A stretch of DNA of 64,000 nucleotides from Streptomyces sp. NBC_00353 (GTDB lineage Bacteria; Actinomycetota; Actinomycetes; Streptomycetales; Streptomycetaceae), in the NCBI RefSeq assembly GCF_036108815.1, contig NZ_CP107985.1, positions 5,890,001-5,954,000 on the forward strand. The letters run 5' to 3'. The position numbers were made by a program, and so were the translations under genes. Below, piece by piece: positions 41,342 through 49,646 of this stretch (positions are counted from its first letter, which is position 1; every line of letters begins with the position of its first letter). The notes beneath the pieces are model-generated. The model was not told where the DNA came from. It did not search any database and was given only the letters and a program-made list of their open reading frames with translations.

Positions 41342-42295
41342 ATGAGGTGCCAACGGTGCGGCAGTGAACAGCGAGGTGTGCTGCCGGGATTGGTCTGTCC
41401 GGACTGCGGATCGGTGGCCCGCACGGTCGGCGGGGACGGTTCCTGGATCGCCCGTGAGACGTTCGCGGGCCGGGTCTCCACGCTGCCACGGAGCAGAAAG
41501 GCCCTGCTGGTGGCCGGAGTCGTGGTGGTGGCCGGCTCGCTGGTCACCGGCGCCTCGCTGCTCGCTTCGGGCGGCGACGACAGCGGCCGCCGTACGGGAG
41601 CGGTGGGGCGCGTGGGTGTCCCGCCGGACGGCATCGGGGGCGGCGCCCCGACCCGGATCGGCCCGTCCGGAACGGAGAGTCCGGACCCGGCGCCCGCCTC
41701 CTCGAATTCGTCGTCACCACCGTCGCCTCGGCACCCGGTACCCAGCCCGTCCCGTACCTCCGAATTCCCATCGGGCAAGGGTGGTTACACGTACACCGCC
41801 TGGGCCGGGCCGGGCTGCTCGACGGGCGAGTACCACGAGCACGGCCGGTTCGAGGACGGTGACGACGGCTGGTACACGGTCGACTCCGGCGGCTACCGGG
41901 GCAGTACGTGCGACGGGCGGTTCAGTGCCGTGCCGATGTCGGGCAGCACGACCCAGGACCGGGGCAACACCGCCACCTGGTCCTGGCACCTGGGCGGCGG
42001 CTACCGCGAGTGCGCGCTGACCGTCTTCGTGCCGGACAGTGGCCGCGACCGCGATGTGGCGGGGAACCCCACCGTGTACCGGGTGCTCTCGAATCCGGAC
42101 GACGCGGACTCCGCGTACACGGGCTTCGCCGTACGCCAGACCGTGCACCGCGGCACCCCCGTCGATGTGAGCAGTTACCCGGTCAAGGGCAACACGTTCG
42201 CGGTGCAGCTGATCGACCGGGGGCGCGACTGGGGCGACGCGGAACTGGTGGGCGCGCATCACGCCGCGGCGCAGTTGAGGGTGAACTGCCGCTGA
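41342..42295 (+). CDS. Zinc-ribbon, single-pass membrane-anchored secreted-domain protein
   Basis: 317 residues. The N-terminus has CQRCGSEQRG...LVCPDCGS, a two-CxxC zinc ribbon that should be cytoplasmic, then basic residues and one membrane helix (ALLVAGVVVVAGSLVTGAS, about residues 53-73). A Ser/Pro-rich linker (about 80-140) leads to an extracytoplasmic domain with YTYTAWAGPGCSTGEY and HLGGGYRECALTVFVPD, which looks beta-rich. No enzyme motif was found. The start at the ATG at 41342 has no strong ribosome-binding site. Topology suggests a sensor linking outside and inside. Confidence 0.75.
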   Translation: MRCQRCGSEQRGVLPGLVCPDCGSVARTVGGDGSWIARETFAGRVSTLPRSRKALLVAGVVVVAGSLVTGASLLASGGDDSGRRTGAVGRVGVPPDGIGGGAPTRIGPSGTESPDPAPASSNSSSPPSPRHPVPSPSRTSEFPSGKGGYTYTAWAGPGCSTGEYHEHGRFEDGDDGWYTVDSGGYRGSTCDGRFSAVPMSGSTTQDRGNTATWSWHLGGGYRECALTVFVPDSGRDRDVAGNPTVYRVLSNPDDADSAYTGFAVRQTVHRGTPVDVSSYPVKGNTFAVQLIDRGRDWGDAELVGAHHAAAQLRVNCR

Positions 42296-42361
42296 GGCCG
42301 ACTGCCGAGGTGTCGAGCGGAACGGCAGGCATCCATCCGACTCGGGAGCCATAGTGGACGC

Positions 42362-42643
42362 ATGAGCCTGACCACCGACGGAGAGCCGCCCGGCCCTGTA
42401 CGGTTCCACCTTTTGTGCGATCGCCGGGGTTGCCAGGCGCGGACCGTGTTCGACATGGTCATCGCGGACCCGCCGCCGGACATCGAGTCCGACCTGTTCG
42501 GCCACGTCCTCCACAGCGCGACCACTGCCTCCCCGTACATCGAGGAGCTCGGCTGGAAGTACGTCCAGCAGGAGGGCTACTGGTGCCCGAGCTGCGCCGC
42601 CCCGGGCCGTCGGCCGAGACCGAGGGGCGTCACGTCGTCCTGA
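42362..42643 (+). CDS. Small cysteine-containing protein of unknown function
   Basis: 93 residues. Four cysteines (CDRRGC near residue 19 and CPSC near 75) could bind zinc. The centre IESDLFGHVLHSATTASPYIEELGWKYV has normal amino-acid usage for a folded protein. I do not recognise the family. It lies 66 bp after the zinc-ribbon membrane protein and ahead of the DinB-like gene, all on the plus strand. Confidence 0.6.
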   Translation: MSLTTDGEPPGPVRFHLLCDRRGCQARTVFDMVIADPPPDIESDLFGHVLHSATTASPYIEELGWKYVQQEGYWCPSCAAPGRRPRPRGVTSS

Positions 42644-42707
42644 GGGGCACAGCGCATCGCGGCACGGTTCGGCGACCACCGAAGAGTCCTGCCTCTAGCG
42701 TCGGACC

Positions 42708-43253
42708 ATGACGACGACGACCGGCTCCACCTCCGGCACCGCACCCGACTCCACCCCGGCGACCGACGACCGCGACCCCGCCGGGGTCGTCGCGGACATG
42801 GTCGACCACGTGCTGGCCCTCGCCGCGACCTGGACGGCCTGGGACGGGCGCCCCATCCCCGCCGACGACCGCGTCCACACCCCGCACAAGGCGATCCGCC
42901 GCGTCGCCGACCATCTGGTCGACCACCTTGCCGAGATGGAGGCGCGGCTGGTGGGGGAGGAGACGCAGCCGGACCACTGGCACGCCTCGGCGGCCACCAC
43001 CGAGGCGGACCTCGCCCCGTTCACCGGGGCCGATCTCGACGAGGCCCGCAGCCGGCTGACCCGACTGGCCAGGATCTGGGTGAACCGCCTCGACGCGCTG
43101 ACGCCCGAGCAGCTGGACCGTTCTCCCGGTGTCGGCTGGACGTTCCGCCAACTCGCCTTCCACATGGCGGAGTCGACCTATTACGCGGAGGCCGTAGGAG
43201 ACCTCACACCCGACCGCATGCCCGAGCGCGCCGAACGGACCCCGACACCATGA
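42708..43253 (+). CDS. DinB/mycothiol-dependent maleylpyruvate isomerase-like protein
   Basis: 181 residues forming a four-helix bundle: VADMVDHVLALAATW, HTPHKAIRRVADHLVDHLAEMEARL and WTFRQLAFHMAESTYYAEAV. The His-containing helices match the metal site of the DinB/MDMPI family, which in actinobacteria often transfers mycothiol. No ribosome-binding site is seen, but TAGCGT ends 6 bases before the ATG, consistent with a leaderless message. It overlaps the next gene by 4 bases (ATGA). Confidence 0.75.
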   Translation: MTTTTGSTSGTAPDSTPATDDRDPAGVVADMVDHVLALAATWTAWDGRPIPADDRVHTPHKAIRRVADHLVDHLAEMEARLVGEETQPDHWHASAATTEADLAPFTGADLDEARSRLTRLARIWVNRLDALTPEQLDRSPGVGWTFRQLAFHMAESTYYAEAVGDLTPDRMPERAERTPTP

Positions 43254-44077
43254 CCGACCACGCCGCCTTCACGGCGTTCACTTCCCTGCACCGTGCGACG
43301 ACCGCGTCACCGTTGCTGCTCCCCAACGCCTGGGACCACGCCTCGGCGACGGCCCTGTGCGAGCAGGGCTTCCCCGCCGTCGGCACCACAAGCCTCGCGG
43401 TGGCCGCGGCGGCCGGACTGCCCGACGGTACGGGAGCGACCCGCCCGGAGACCGTGCTTCTGGCCCGGCGACTGGGCGCCGGGCCGTACCTGCTCTCGGT
43501 GGACGCCGAAGGCGGGTTCAGCGACGACCCGGCCGAGGTGGCCGAGCTGGCCCGTGAGCTGGCGGCGGCAGGAGCGGTCGGTATCAACCTGGAGGACGGC
43601 AGAGGCGACGGCACCCTCACCCCGGTGGAGCTGCACGCGGCGAAGATCGCGGCGGTGAAGGCCGCCGTCCCGCATCTCTTCGTGAACGCCCGCACCGACA
43701 CGCACTGGCTCGGCGGCCGGGAGGCAGCGGTGGCCGGAACGACGGGCCGGCTCGATGCGTATCAACAGGCGGGCGCGGATGGCGTGTTCGTCCCCGGCCT
43801 GACCGACCCCACCGCGATCGCCGCCCTGGTGAAGAGCCTGGAGGCGCCCCTCAACATCCTCTACTCCCCGTCCGGGCCCACGGTCGCCCAGCTCGGCGAA
43901 CTGGGGGTGCGCAGGGTGAGTCTCGGCTCGCTGCTGTACCGGGCGGCGCTGGGGGAGGCGATGGCCGTGGCGGCGAACATCCGGTCGGGCCGGCTGGTGG
44001 ACGGGGACGTACCGACGTACGCCCAGGTGCAGAACCTGAGCGTACGTGGGCACGACCCGGGCCCGGGCTCGCGCTGA
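43250..44077 (+). CDS. Isocitrate lyase/PEP mutase-family enzyme
   Basis: 275 residues. The TIM barrel is marked by LLLPNAWDHASATALCEQGFPAVGTTS at the start, SVDAEGGFS with the metal aspartate near residue 85, and INLEDG near 110, then FVNARTDTHWLGG. The KKCGH loop of true isocitrate lyases is absent, so it belongs to the broad PEP-mutase-like subgroup (oxaloacetase, carboxyvinyl-carboxyphosphonate mutase and similar) acting on small 2-hydroxy/oxo acids. Coupled to the DinB-like gene by a 4-base overlap. Confidence 0.87.
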   Translation: MTDHAAFTAFTSLHRATTASPLLLPNAWDHASATALCEQGFPAVGTTSLAVAAAAGLPDGTGATRPETVLLARRLGAGPYLLSVDAEGGFSDDPAEVAELARELAAAGAVGINLEDGRGDGTLTPVELHAAKIAAVKAAVPHLFVNARTDTHWLGGREAAVAGTTGRLDAYQQAGADGVFVPGLTDPTAIAALVKSLEAPLNILYSPSGPTVAQLGELGVRRVSLGSLLYRAALGEAMAVAANIRSGRLVDGDVPTYAQVQNLSVRGHDPGPGSR

Positions 44078-44087
44078 GCCCGGGCGA

Positions 44088-45533
44088 TCAGTTGGCGAAA
44101 ACGTCGCCGAAGTAGGAGATCCCGGCAGGCCCGCCGACCGATCCCGGGCCGAAGGCCGTCGATCCGGTCGCCGTGATGCCGCTGGTCCCCGTCTTGAACA
44201 GCCAGACCGAACCGACGCCGTTGTTCTCAGCGGAAGCACCGGCCACCAGTTCCGCGCGGCCGTCGTTGTTGCTGTCCGTGACCCATACGGAGCCGCCGAA
44301 CTCGTCACGGGCCTCGGCGGCGCCCGGGACCCCCGCCGTGTCCTGGGAGAAGCTCTTCGAGCCGGTGCCGGTCAGTCCCTTGGCCGAGCCGCGCAGCACG
44401 GTGACCGAGCCGGCCGACTGCTTGGATCCGAGGGCTTCGCCCGAGGCGCCGACGGCGACATCGGCGTACCCGTCGCCGTTGGTGTCACCCGCGGACACGC
44501 TCCACCCGAAGCGGTCGTTCTTCTCGGCGGTGCCCGGGACCGAGGCGGTGTCCTGGGTGATCCGGACAGGGGTCCGGGTGGACAGTCCGGAGGCGCTTCC
44601 GTACGTCACGGTGACCGCACCGCCCGGACCGCCGTTCGGCTCCTCGGCGGACTTCTCCATGAAGTTGCCGGTGATGATGTCCCCGTAACCGTCCTTGTCG
44701 ACGTCGGCGATGGCCGCCGCGTAGCCGCCCGCGAGCTTGCTCGACGCCTTGAGGCCGGTGGAGCTGCCCTTGTAGAGGACGCTGCGGGTGGCGTACACGT
44801 TGCCGCTCTCCTGCTGGCCCATGACGAGGAGGTCGGCCGCACCGTCCCCGTTGACGTTGCCGGCGACGAGCTTGTCCGGGTAGATGCCGGTGGCGGCGGT
44901 GGTGTCGATGCCGACGAGGGCAGCGGCATTGCCGGTACGGGAGATGGGGCCCTTGAAGATGTTCAGGCTCGGGGTGGAGTTGTTGCCGGCGGCGAGGTCG
45001 GTGTGTCCGTCGCCGTCGAAGTCGCCGGCCGCCAGGGCCCAGCCGAGTTCGTTCCGGTACTTGGGCAGCGGGGACGCGATGTCGGTGCCGGTCGTGAGGC
45101 CGGTCGCCCCGCCCCAGATGACGGTGAGGACACCGAACGAGTCGGTGGAGCCGATCCGCTCGGAGTGCACGCCGACCACGAGGTCGGTGTACCCGTCGCC
45201 GTCGAGGTCGCCCGTGGTGAGCCGGTCACCGATGTAGTCACCGGCCTCCGGAGTACCGGGGATGCCCGTGGTGGCCTGGCTGATGACCTTGTGCTTGGAC
45301 TTGTCGAGGCCGCTCTTGGTGCCGTAGACGACCGTGACGTAACCGGCCCCTTCCCTGCCCGAGATCTTGCCGATGGGCGCGGCTATGACGAGGTCGCGGT
45401 AACCGTCGCCGTTGAAGTCGCCCTGCAGCCCGGAAGGCGCGGCGGAGGCGCTGCCCGCGTCGGCGACGAGCAGCGCGCCGGTGAGCGCGGCCGCGGCGGC
45501 GGTAGCGGTGACGATACGGAGGCTCTGGTGCAT
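44088..45533 (-). CDS. Secreted FG-GAP/VCBS repeat (integrin-alpha-like) protein
   Basis: 481 residues from the ATG at 45533-45531, with GGAGAAG about 12 bases upstream. RIVTATAAAAALTGALLVADAGSASA is a Sec signal (in pieces) cut near residue 33. The rest is at least six repeats of the pattern D-x-D/N-G-DGY-x-DL, for example DFNGDGYRDLVIAAP, DLDGDGYTDLVVGV and DTNGDGYADVAVGA, each a calcium-binding blade of a beta-propeller. No catalytic domain. Such proteins bind calcium and ligands on the cell surface. It is convergent with the PEP-mutase-like gene at 10 bases. Confidence 0.9.
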   Translation of the reverse strand: MHQSLRIVTATAAAAALTGALLVADAGSASAAPSGLQGDFNGDGYRDLVIAAPIGKISGREGAGYVTVVYGTKSGLDKSKHKVISQATTGIPGTPEAGDYIGDRLTTGDLDGDGYTDLVVGVHSERIGSTDSFGVLTVIWGGATGLTTGTDIASPLPKYRNELGWALAAGDFDGDGHTDLAAGNNSTPSLNIFKGPISRTGNAAALVGIDTTAATGIYPDKLVAGNVNGDGAADLLVMGQQESGNVYATRSVLYKGSSTGLKASSKLAGGYAAAIADVDKDGYGDIITGNFMEKSAEEPNGGPGGAVTVTYGSASGLSTRTPVRITQDTASVPGTAEKNDRFGWSVSAGDTNGDGYADVAVGASGEALGSKQSAGSVTVLRGSAKGLTGTGSKSFSQDTAGVPGAAEARDEFGGSVWVTDSNNDGRAELVAGASAENNGVGSVWLFKTGTSGITATGSTAFGPGSVGGPAGISYFGDVFAN

Positions 45534-45799
45534 GCGGGTCTTCTTCTCCTGCGGCAGGCCCGATGCCGGTGGTACGGCATCGGAATTCGATTGATCGGTC
45601 GGCGCCGGTGCACGTGTGGACAGGCGTTCAGGCGCGTGCGCGTGCACTCACGTCGCTCGGTGCAGATGAGGACTGCTGGAGGGCCTCCAGGGTTGTACGG
45701 GACAGGTGTGCCGTCACGTATCCCTCAGCCGGGCATCCCTCAGCCGGCCGGAACCCGCCACCTCGGCGCGGCGCGACTGTCCGTCCGTGGCGTGAGCCG

Positions 45800-48766
45800 C
45801 TACCGGGGCTCGCGGTCTTCGATCCCCTCGGTCGCCCGTGCACGGTCGGCGCGGTGCGCACGGGAGCCGTGCACGTCGAGCACGGCCTGGAACTGTTTGC
45901 CCGCCTCGCGGACGCGGCCTGCCGCCAGGTAGGCGCGGCCCAGGCGGCTACGGATGTCCATCTCCAGCCAGTCGTAGCTGGGTTCGGTGAGCGGGGACAG
46001 CAACTGGAGCTGTACGAGGGCCTGATGATGGAGGGCCATGGCCGCGCTCAGGTTTCCCTCGCCCTGCTCCGCCGTGCCCAGCCGGGTCAGGCTGCGCGCG
46101 CAGAGGAAGATGTCCCCGGCCTGCTCGACCAGGTGGACCGCCTCGCGGAGCGAGCTCTTGGCCTCACCGTAGTGGCCGAGGCGGAGGTGGACGTCGGCCG
46201 CACAGCTCAAGGGTCTGCCGAGCATGCGCGGCCTGCCGTCCGTCTCGGCATGGGCGTAGGCGTCGGCGAAGCAGGCCAGCGCCTCCTCGTTCCGTTTCCC
46301 GAAATAGTGGGCGAGGCCGAGGATGACGAGTGCCATCGAGGCGACCCAGTCCCTGCGCAGTCGCTTGGCCAGGTCCACCGCTGCGGTGACATGGCGAATC
46401 GCCCGGTCGCCCTCGCCCACACTCAGGTCGAGAGCACCCAGCCCGGCGTGGGTCCGGGCCTCTTCGCACGGGTAGGGGCGGCGCCGGCCGAGGTCCAGTG
46501 CCTCGGTGAAGCAGGTGCGCGCCTGCGCGTACCTGCGTTGGTGTACGGCGGTGTAGCCCAAGCAGTTCCGCAGTGCGAGGGCCATCCGCTCGTCGGTGGC
46601 CCCGTCCACGTGGTCGAGCGCGATCTCAAGAGCCGTCTGGCACTCGTGGTAGCGGCCCTGCCGTACGAAGTAGTCGACCAGCGCCTCGGCAATCCAGCAG
46701 GCGTAGTCGGCCTCGCCGAGGGCCGCGGCGTGTCCGACGACGTCGGCGAGCTCGCCACCGGCCGCGTCCAGCCAGGCCTCCGCCTCCTGCCAGGTCGTGA
46801 ACGGTGCTCCATCGGGCCGAGGTCCGGTGGGGAAGCCGCGGGAACCCCAGTCACTGGCGATCCGGGCCGCGTCCAGGTGAAGGCGGAGCGCGGCTGTGCG
46901 CGCGGCGGCGGCTTCGTCGGGCGCTGCTTCCGCGAGATGTCGTGCGTGCATGCGAACCAGGTCGTGCAATCGGTAGCGGCCCGGACGCGGCTGCTGCAGA
47001 AGACTCGTGTCGACCAGGCTTTCCAGGATCTGCTCGGTGGCGTGGGACGGCCCATGGAGCATGGCCGCCGCCGTCAGCACGTCGAACTCGACCGTCGGCG
47101 CCAGGCCCAGGGCGCGGAAGACGCGCTGCTGCTCGGGTGCGAGATGTTCGTACGACAGGCTGAAGGCCGCCTCCACGCTGCGATCCCCGACGCTCAGTTC
47201 GCCGAGCCGGTGCTCATCGCCCGCCATACGGCCCGCCAGGTACCCCACCGTCCAGGTGCTGCGGTTCTGCAGCCGCGACCCGGCGATGCGCAGTGCCAGC
47301 GGCAGCCCGTCGCAGAGCCCGACCAGCTGCTGCGTCGCCTCCGGCTCTCGGCCCGCGCGCTCCTCTCCGATGATGTGCGCGAGCAGGGACACCGCGTCCC
47401 CGCTGTCCAGGGGCTCCAGGGTGACCCGTCGGTCGGCGTCCACTTCGGCCAGCCGCCGTCGGCCGGCCACCAGCACCCTGCTTCCCGCTCCGGCCGGCAG
47501 CAGCGGTCGTATCTGGTCGGCGTCCAAGGCGTCGTCCAGCACGAGGAGCAGTCGCAGCGGGCTGGTTGCCGCACGCCAGACGGCGGTGAGCTCCTCGAGG
47601 TCGCTCGGCAACTCGCCTTTGGCTGCGCCGAGCGAGCGGAGCAGTCGCTGCAGAGCCTGCTCCGGCGATTGGCGGCGCTGTCTGCTGTGCGCGCGCAGGT
47701 CCACGAAGAGGCAGCCGTCCGGGTAATGGGCGCTGAGCTCCCGGGCCGCGCGCACGACGAGCGCGGTCTTGCCGACCCCGGCCGTACCGTCCACCGTCAC
47801 GATCGATACGGATCCGGGCGCGGAAGGCGCGATCAGCTGCGCCAGCTCGGCCTCCCGCCCGATCAGGCGACCGGCGTCGCCCGGCAGTTCATTGACAGTG
47901 CGGCGGAGCCGGGGCCGGGTGGAAGGAGCGGCGGAGCGCGCCGTGGCCGGACCGAGGAGGCGTTCGTCGTCCCGGCGCAGCACCGCTTCATGTACGCGAC
48001 GGAGCTCATCGCCGGGATCGACCCCGAGCTCGTCGCGCAGCCGCTCGCACGTGTCCTGATAGACGGTCAGTGCCTCCGCCTGACGTTCGCTGCCGTACAG
48101 GGCGCGCATGCGCAACGCCACCAGCGACTCGTCGTACGGACTGGACGCCGACAGGGCGGCGAGGCCGTCCAGGGCATCGGGGTATCGGCCGAGCAGAACC
48201 AGGCACTCGAGCCGTTCCACTCGAACCCTGAGTAGGCGCTCCAGCAGCCGCTGCCGTTCGACGTCGGCGAATGGTCCGGGCAGCCCGGCCAGCGGCTCGC
48301 CGTCGAACAGGGCGAGTGCGGCCGACAACCGGTCCACCGCGGTGGCCGGATCGCCGGACGCCTTCGCGCGCCGAGCGCCGTCGATGTGCTCGGCCAGGTC
48401 TGCCGCATCGAGCTGGACACCGTCGGCGACGAGGCGGTACCCGCCCCCTTCCCCGCGGATCAACGAATCCGCCGGCCCGGTGCCCTCCGCGTCGAGCACC
48501 CGCCGCAACTCGTAGATGTAGCTGGGCAGCACCTTGCGGCCGGTCTTCGGTGGCTCGGCCCCCCAGATCCCGTCGAGCAACTGCTCGTGGCTCACCAGGA
48601 AGCCCGGACGCAACGCCAGCGCGGTCAGCACGGCCTGTCGCCGGACGGGCCCCAGGGGCAGCTGCGCCCCGCCACGCCAGGCCCGCACCGGCCCGAGCAC
48701 GGCAAGCCGGAGCCGTCGACAAGAACCCGCGCCCACCCGAAGCCTCCGCTCCGCTCCGCGCATCAT
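45800..48766 (-). CDS. SARP/AfsR-family transcriptional regulator (OmpR-type HTH, BTAD, NB-ARC, TPR)
   Basis: 988 residues. An OmpR-like winged helix (LAVLGPVRAWRGG through LLDGIWGAEPPKTGRKVL, residues about 20-95) is followed by the bacterial transcriptional activation domain (about 100-250, with YPDALDGLAALSASSPYDE), then an NTPase with Walker A GTAGVGKT (Lys333) and Walker B LLLVLDD, and C-terminal TPR repeats from about 690. This is the AfsR architecture, an ATP-dependent activator of secondary metabolism or development, normally tuned by Ser/Thr phosphorylation. No biosynthetic cluster lies next to it in this window, so the target is unknown. Start uncertain by a few codons. Confidence 0.9.
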   Translation of the reverse strand: MMRGAERRLRVGAGSCRRLRLAVLGPVRAWRGGAQLPLGPVRRQAVLTALALRPGFLVSHEQLLDGIWGAEPPKTGRKVLPSYIYELRRVLDAEGTGPADSLIRGEGGGYRLVADGVQLDAADLAEHIDGARRAKASGDPATAVDRLSAALALFDGEPLAGLPGPFADVERQRLLERLLRVRVERLECLVLLGRYPDALDGLAALSASSPYDESLVALRMRALYGSERQAEALTVYQDTCERLRDELGVDPGDELRRVHEAVLRRDDERLLGPATARSAAPSTRPRLRRTVNELPGDAGRLIGREAELAQLIAPSAPGSVSIVTVDGTAGVGKTALVVRAARELSAHYPDGCLFVDLRAHSRQRRQSPEQALQRLLRSLGAAKGELPSDLEELTAVWRAATSPLRLLLVLDDALDADQIRPLLPAGAGSRVLVAGRRRLAEVDADRRVTLEPLDSGDAVSLLAHIIGEERAGREPEATQQLVGLCDGLPLALRIAGSRLQNRSTWTVGYLAGRMAGDEHRLGELSVGDRSVEAAFSLSYEHLAPEQQRVFRALGLAPTVEFDVLTAAAMLHGPSHATEQILESLVDTSLLQQPRPGRYRLHDLVRMHARHLAEAAPDEAAAARTAALRLHLDAARIASDWGSRGFPTGPRPDGAPFTTWQEAEAWLDAAGGELADVVGHAAALGEADYACWIAEALVDYFVRQGRYHECQTALEIALDHVDGATDERMALALRNCLGYTAVHQRRYAQARTCFTEALDLGRRRPYPCEEARTHAGLGALDLSVGEGDRAIRHVTAAVDLAKRLRRDWVASMALVILGLAHYFGKRNEEALACFADAYAHAETDGRPRMLGRPLSCAADVHLRLGHYGEAKSSLREAVHLVEQAGDIFLCARSLTRLGTAEQGEGNLSAAMALHHQALVQLQLLSPLTEPSYDWLEMDIRSRLGRAYLAAGRVREAGKQFQAVLDVHGSRAHRADRARATEGIEDREPR

Positions 48767-48925
48767 CAGAATTTCATTCGCATTGCAGCGTGTGCCGCCA
48801 TGGTTTGCAAGTGCCCATCGAAACCCCGGGGTTCAACCGCAGGGGAGCACCGGAGGGCGCGCTGTGCCGGGCGGCGGCCGTTGGCGGGGGAAATGGCCGC
48901 CGCCCCCCGAGGAAGGAACACGGAC

Positions 48926-49501
48926 GTGACCGTCATCGACAGGTCTCTCACGAGGTTGCTGAAACAGCGGAGGCTCTTCCTCACGCGCGAGCGGAGCGAT
49001 GCCGCGGAAATCGTGTACGTATGCGTGGACGACGGGCTCCCCGGTGGCTATCCGGTCGGCTACGTCATCCCGTCCCGTGCGGGGACCTGGTTCGCGTACG
49101 CCCGAGCCCGTCCCGGCCGCGTCTTCGCCAACGACCAGGTGGACGCCGGACTGCTGAGTGTCGAGGAGGCCGTGCGCGCCGTCCTCGATCACGCCCGCTA
49201 CGGGGACGTCCTGTTCGCCCTGGAACAGCGAGCCGGCTCAGGCGCCACGTACACCGCCGAGGTGCACCGGGCCCACGCCACCTGGCTCGCCACGCTCGCC
49301 GAGCCCGAAGGCATCACTCACCTCGGCAACGGCAGGGTCCGCTTCACCGGCCCCGCCGTCGCGTATCTGCGCGGTCTTCCGGAACGCCTCGGCTGCCACG
49401 TGGACGACGAGGACCGGATCCGGCTGGCGGGGGAGTCGTACCGGTTGGTCCGCGAGACCCGGCACACCGGCGAAGCACGCCCTGACGGAGGAACGGGCTG
49501 A
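48926..49501 (+). CDS. Hypothetical protein
   Basis: 191 residues from the GTG at 48926 with GAGGAAGG about 9 bases upstream. It is hydrophilic with evenly distributed helices and strands: LLKQRRLFLTRERSDAAEIV, GGYPVGYVIPSRAGTWFAYA and GPAVAYLRGLPERLGCHVDD. No signal peptide, membrane segment or catalytic motif was recognised. It is divergent from the SARP regulator gene. Confidence 0.6.
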   Translation: MTVIDRSLTRLLKQRRLFLTRERSDAAEIVYVCVDDGLPGGYPVGYVIPSRAGTWFAYARARPGRVFANDQVDAGLLSVEEAVRAVLDHARYGDVLFALEQRAGSGATYTAEVHRAHATWLATLAEPEGITHLGNGRVRFTGPAVAYLRGLPERLGCHVDDEDRIRLAGESYRLVRETRHTGEARPDGGTG

Positions 49502-49646
49502 CCGAGGCCGAGTTGGTGGCCGCGGCCCCGGCCGCGGGGTGGCGGGGGTCTCGGACATTGCATGCGGAGCTGTCCAAGAACTCCGGGCCGGCCGCGCGAG
49601 GCCGCAGGGGTCCGCCGGGTTCCGGCTCGGTGAGCGACCTGGCCGG

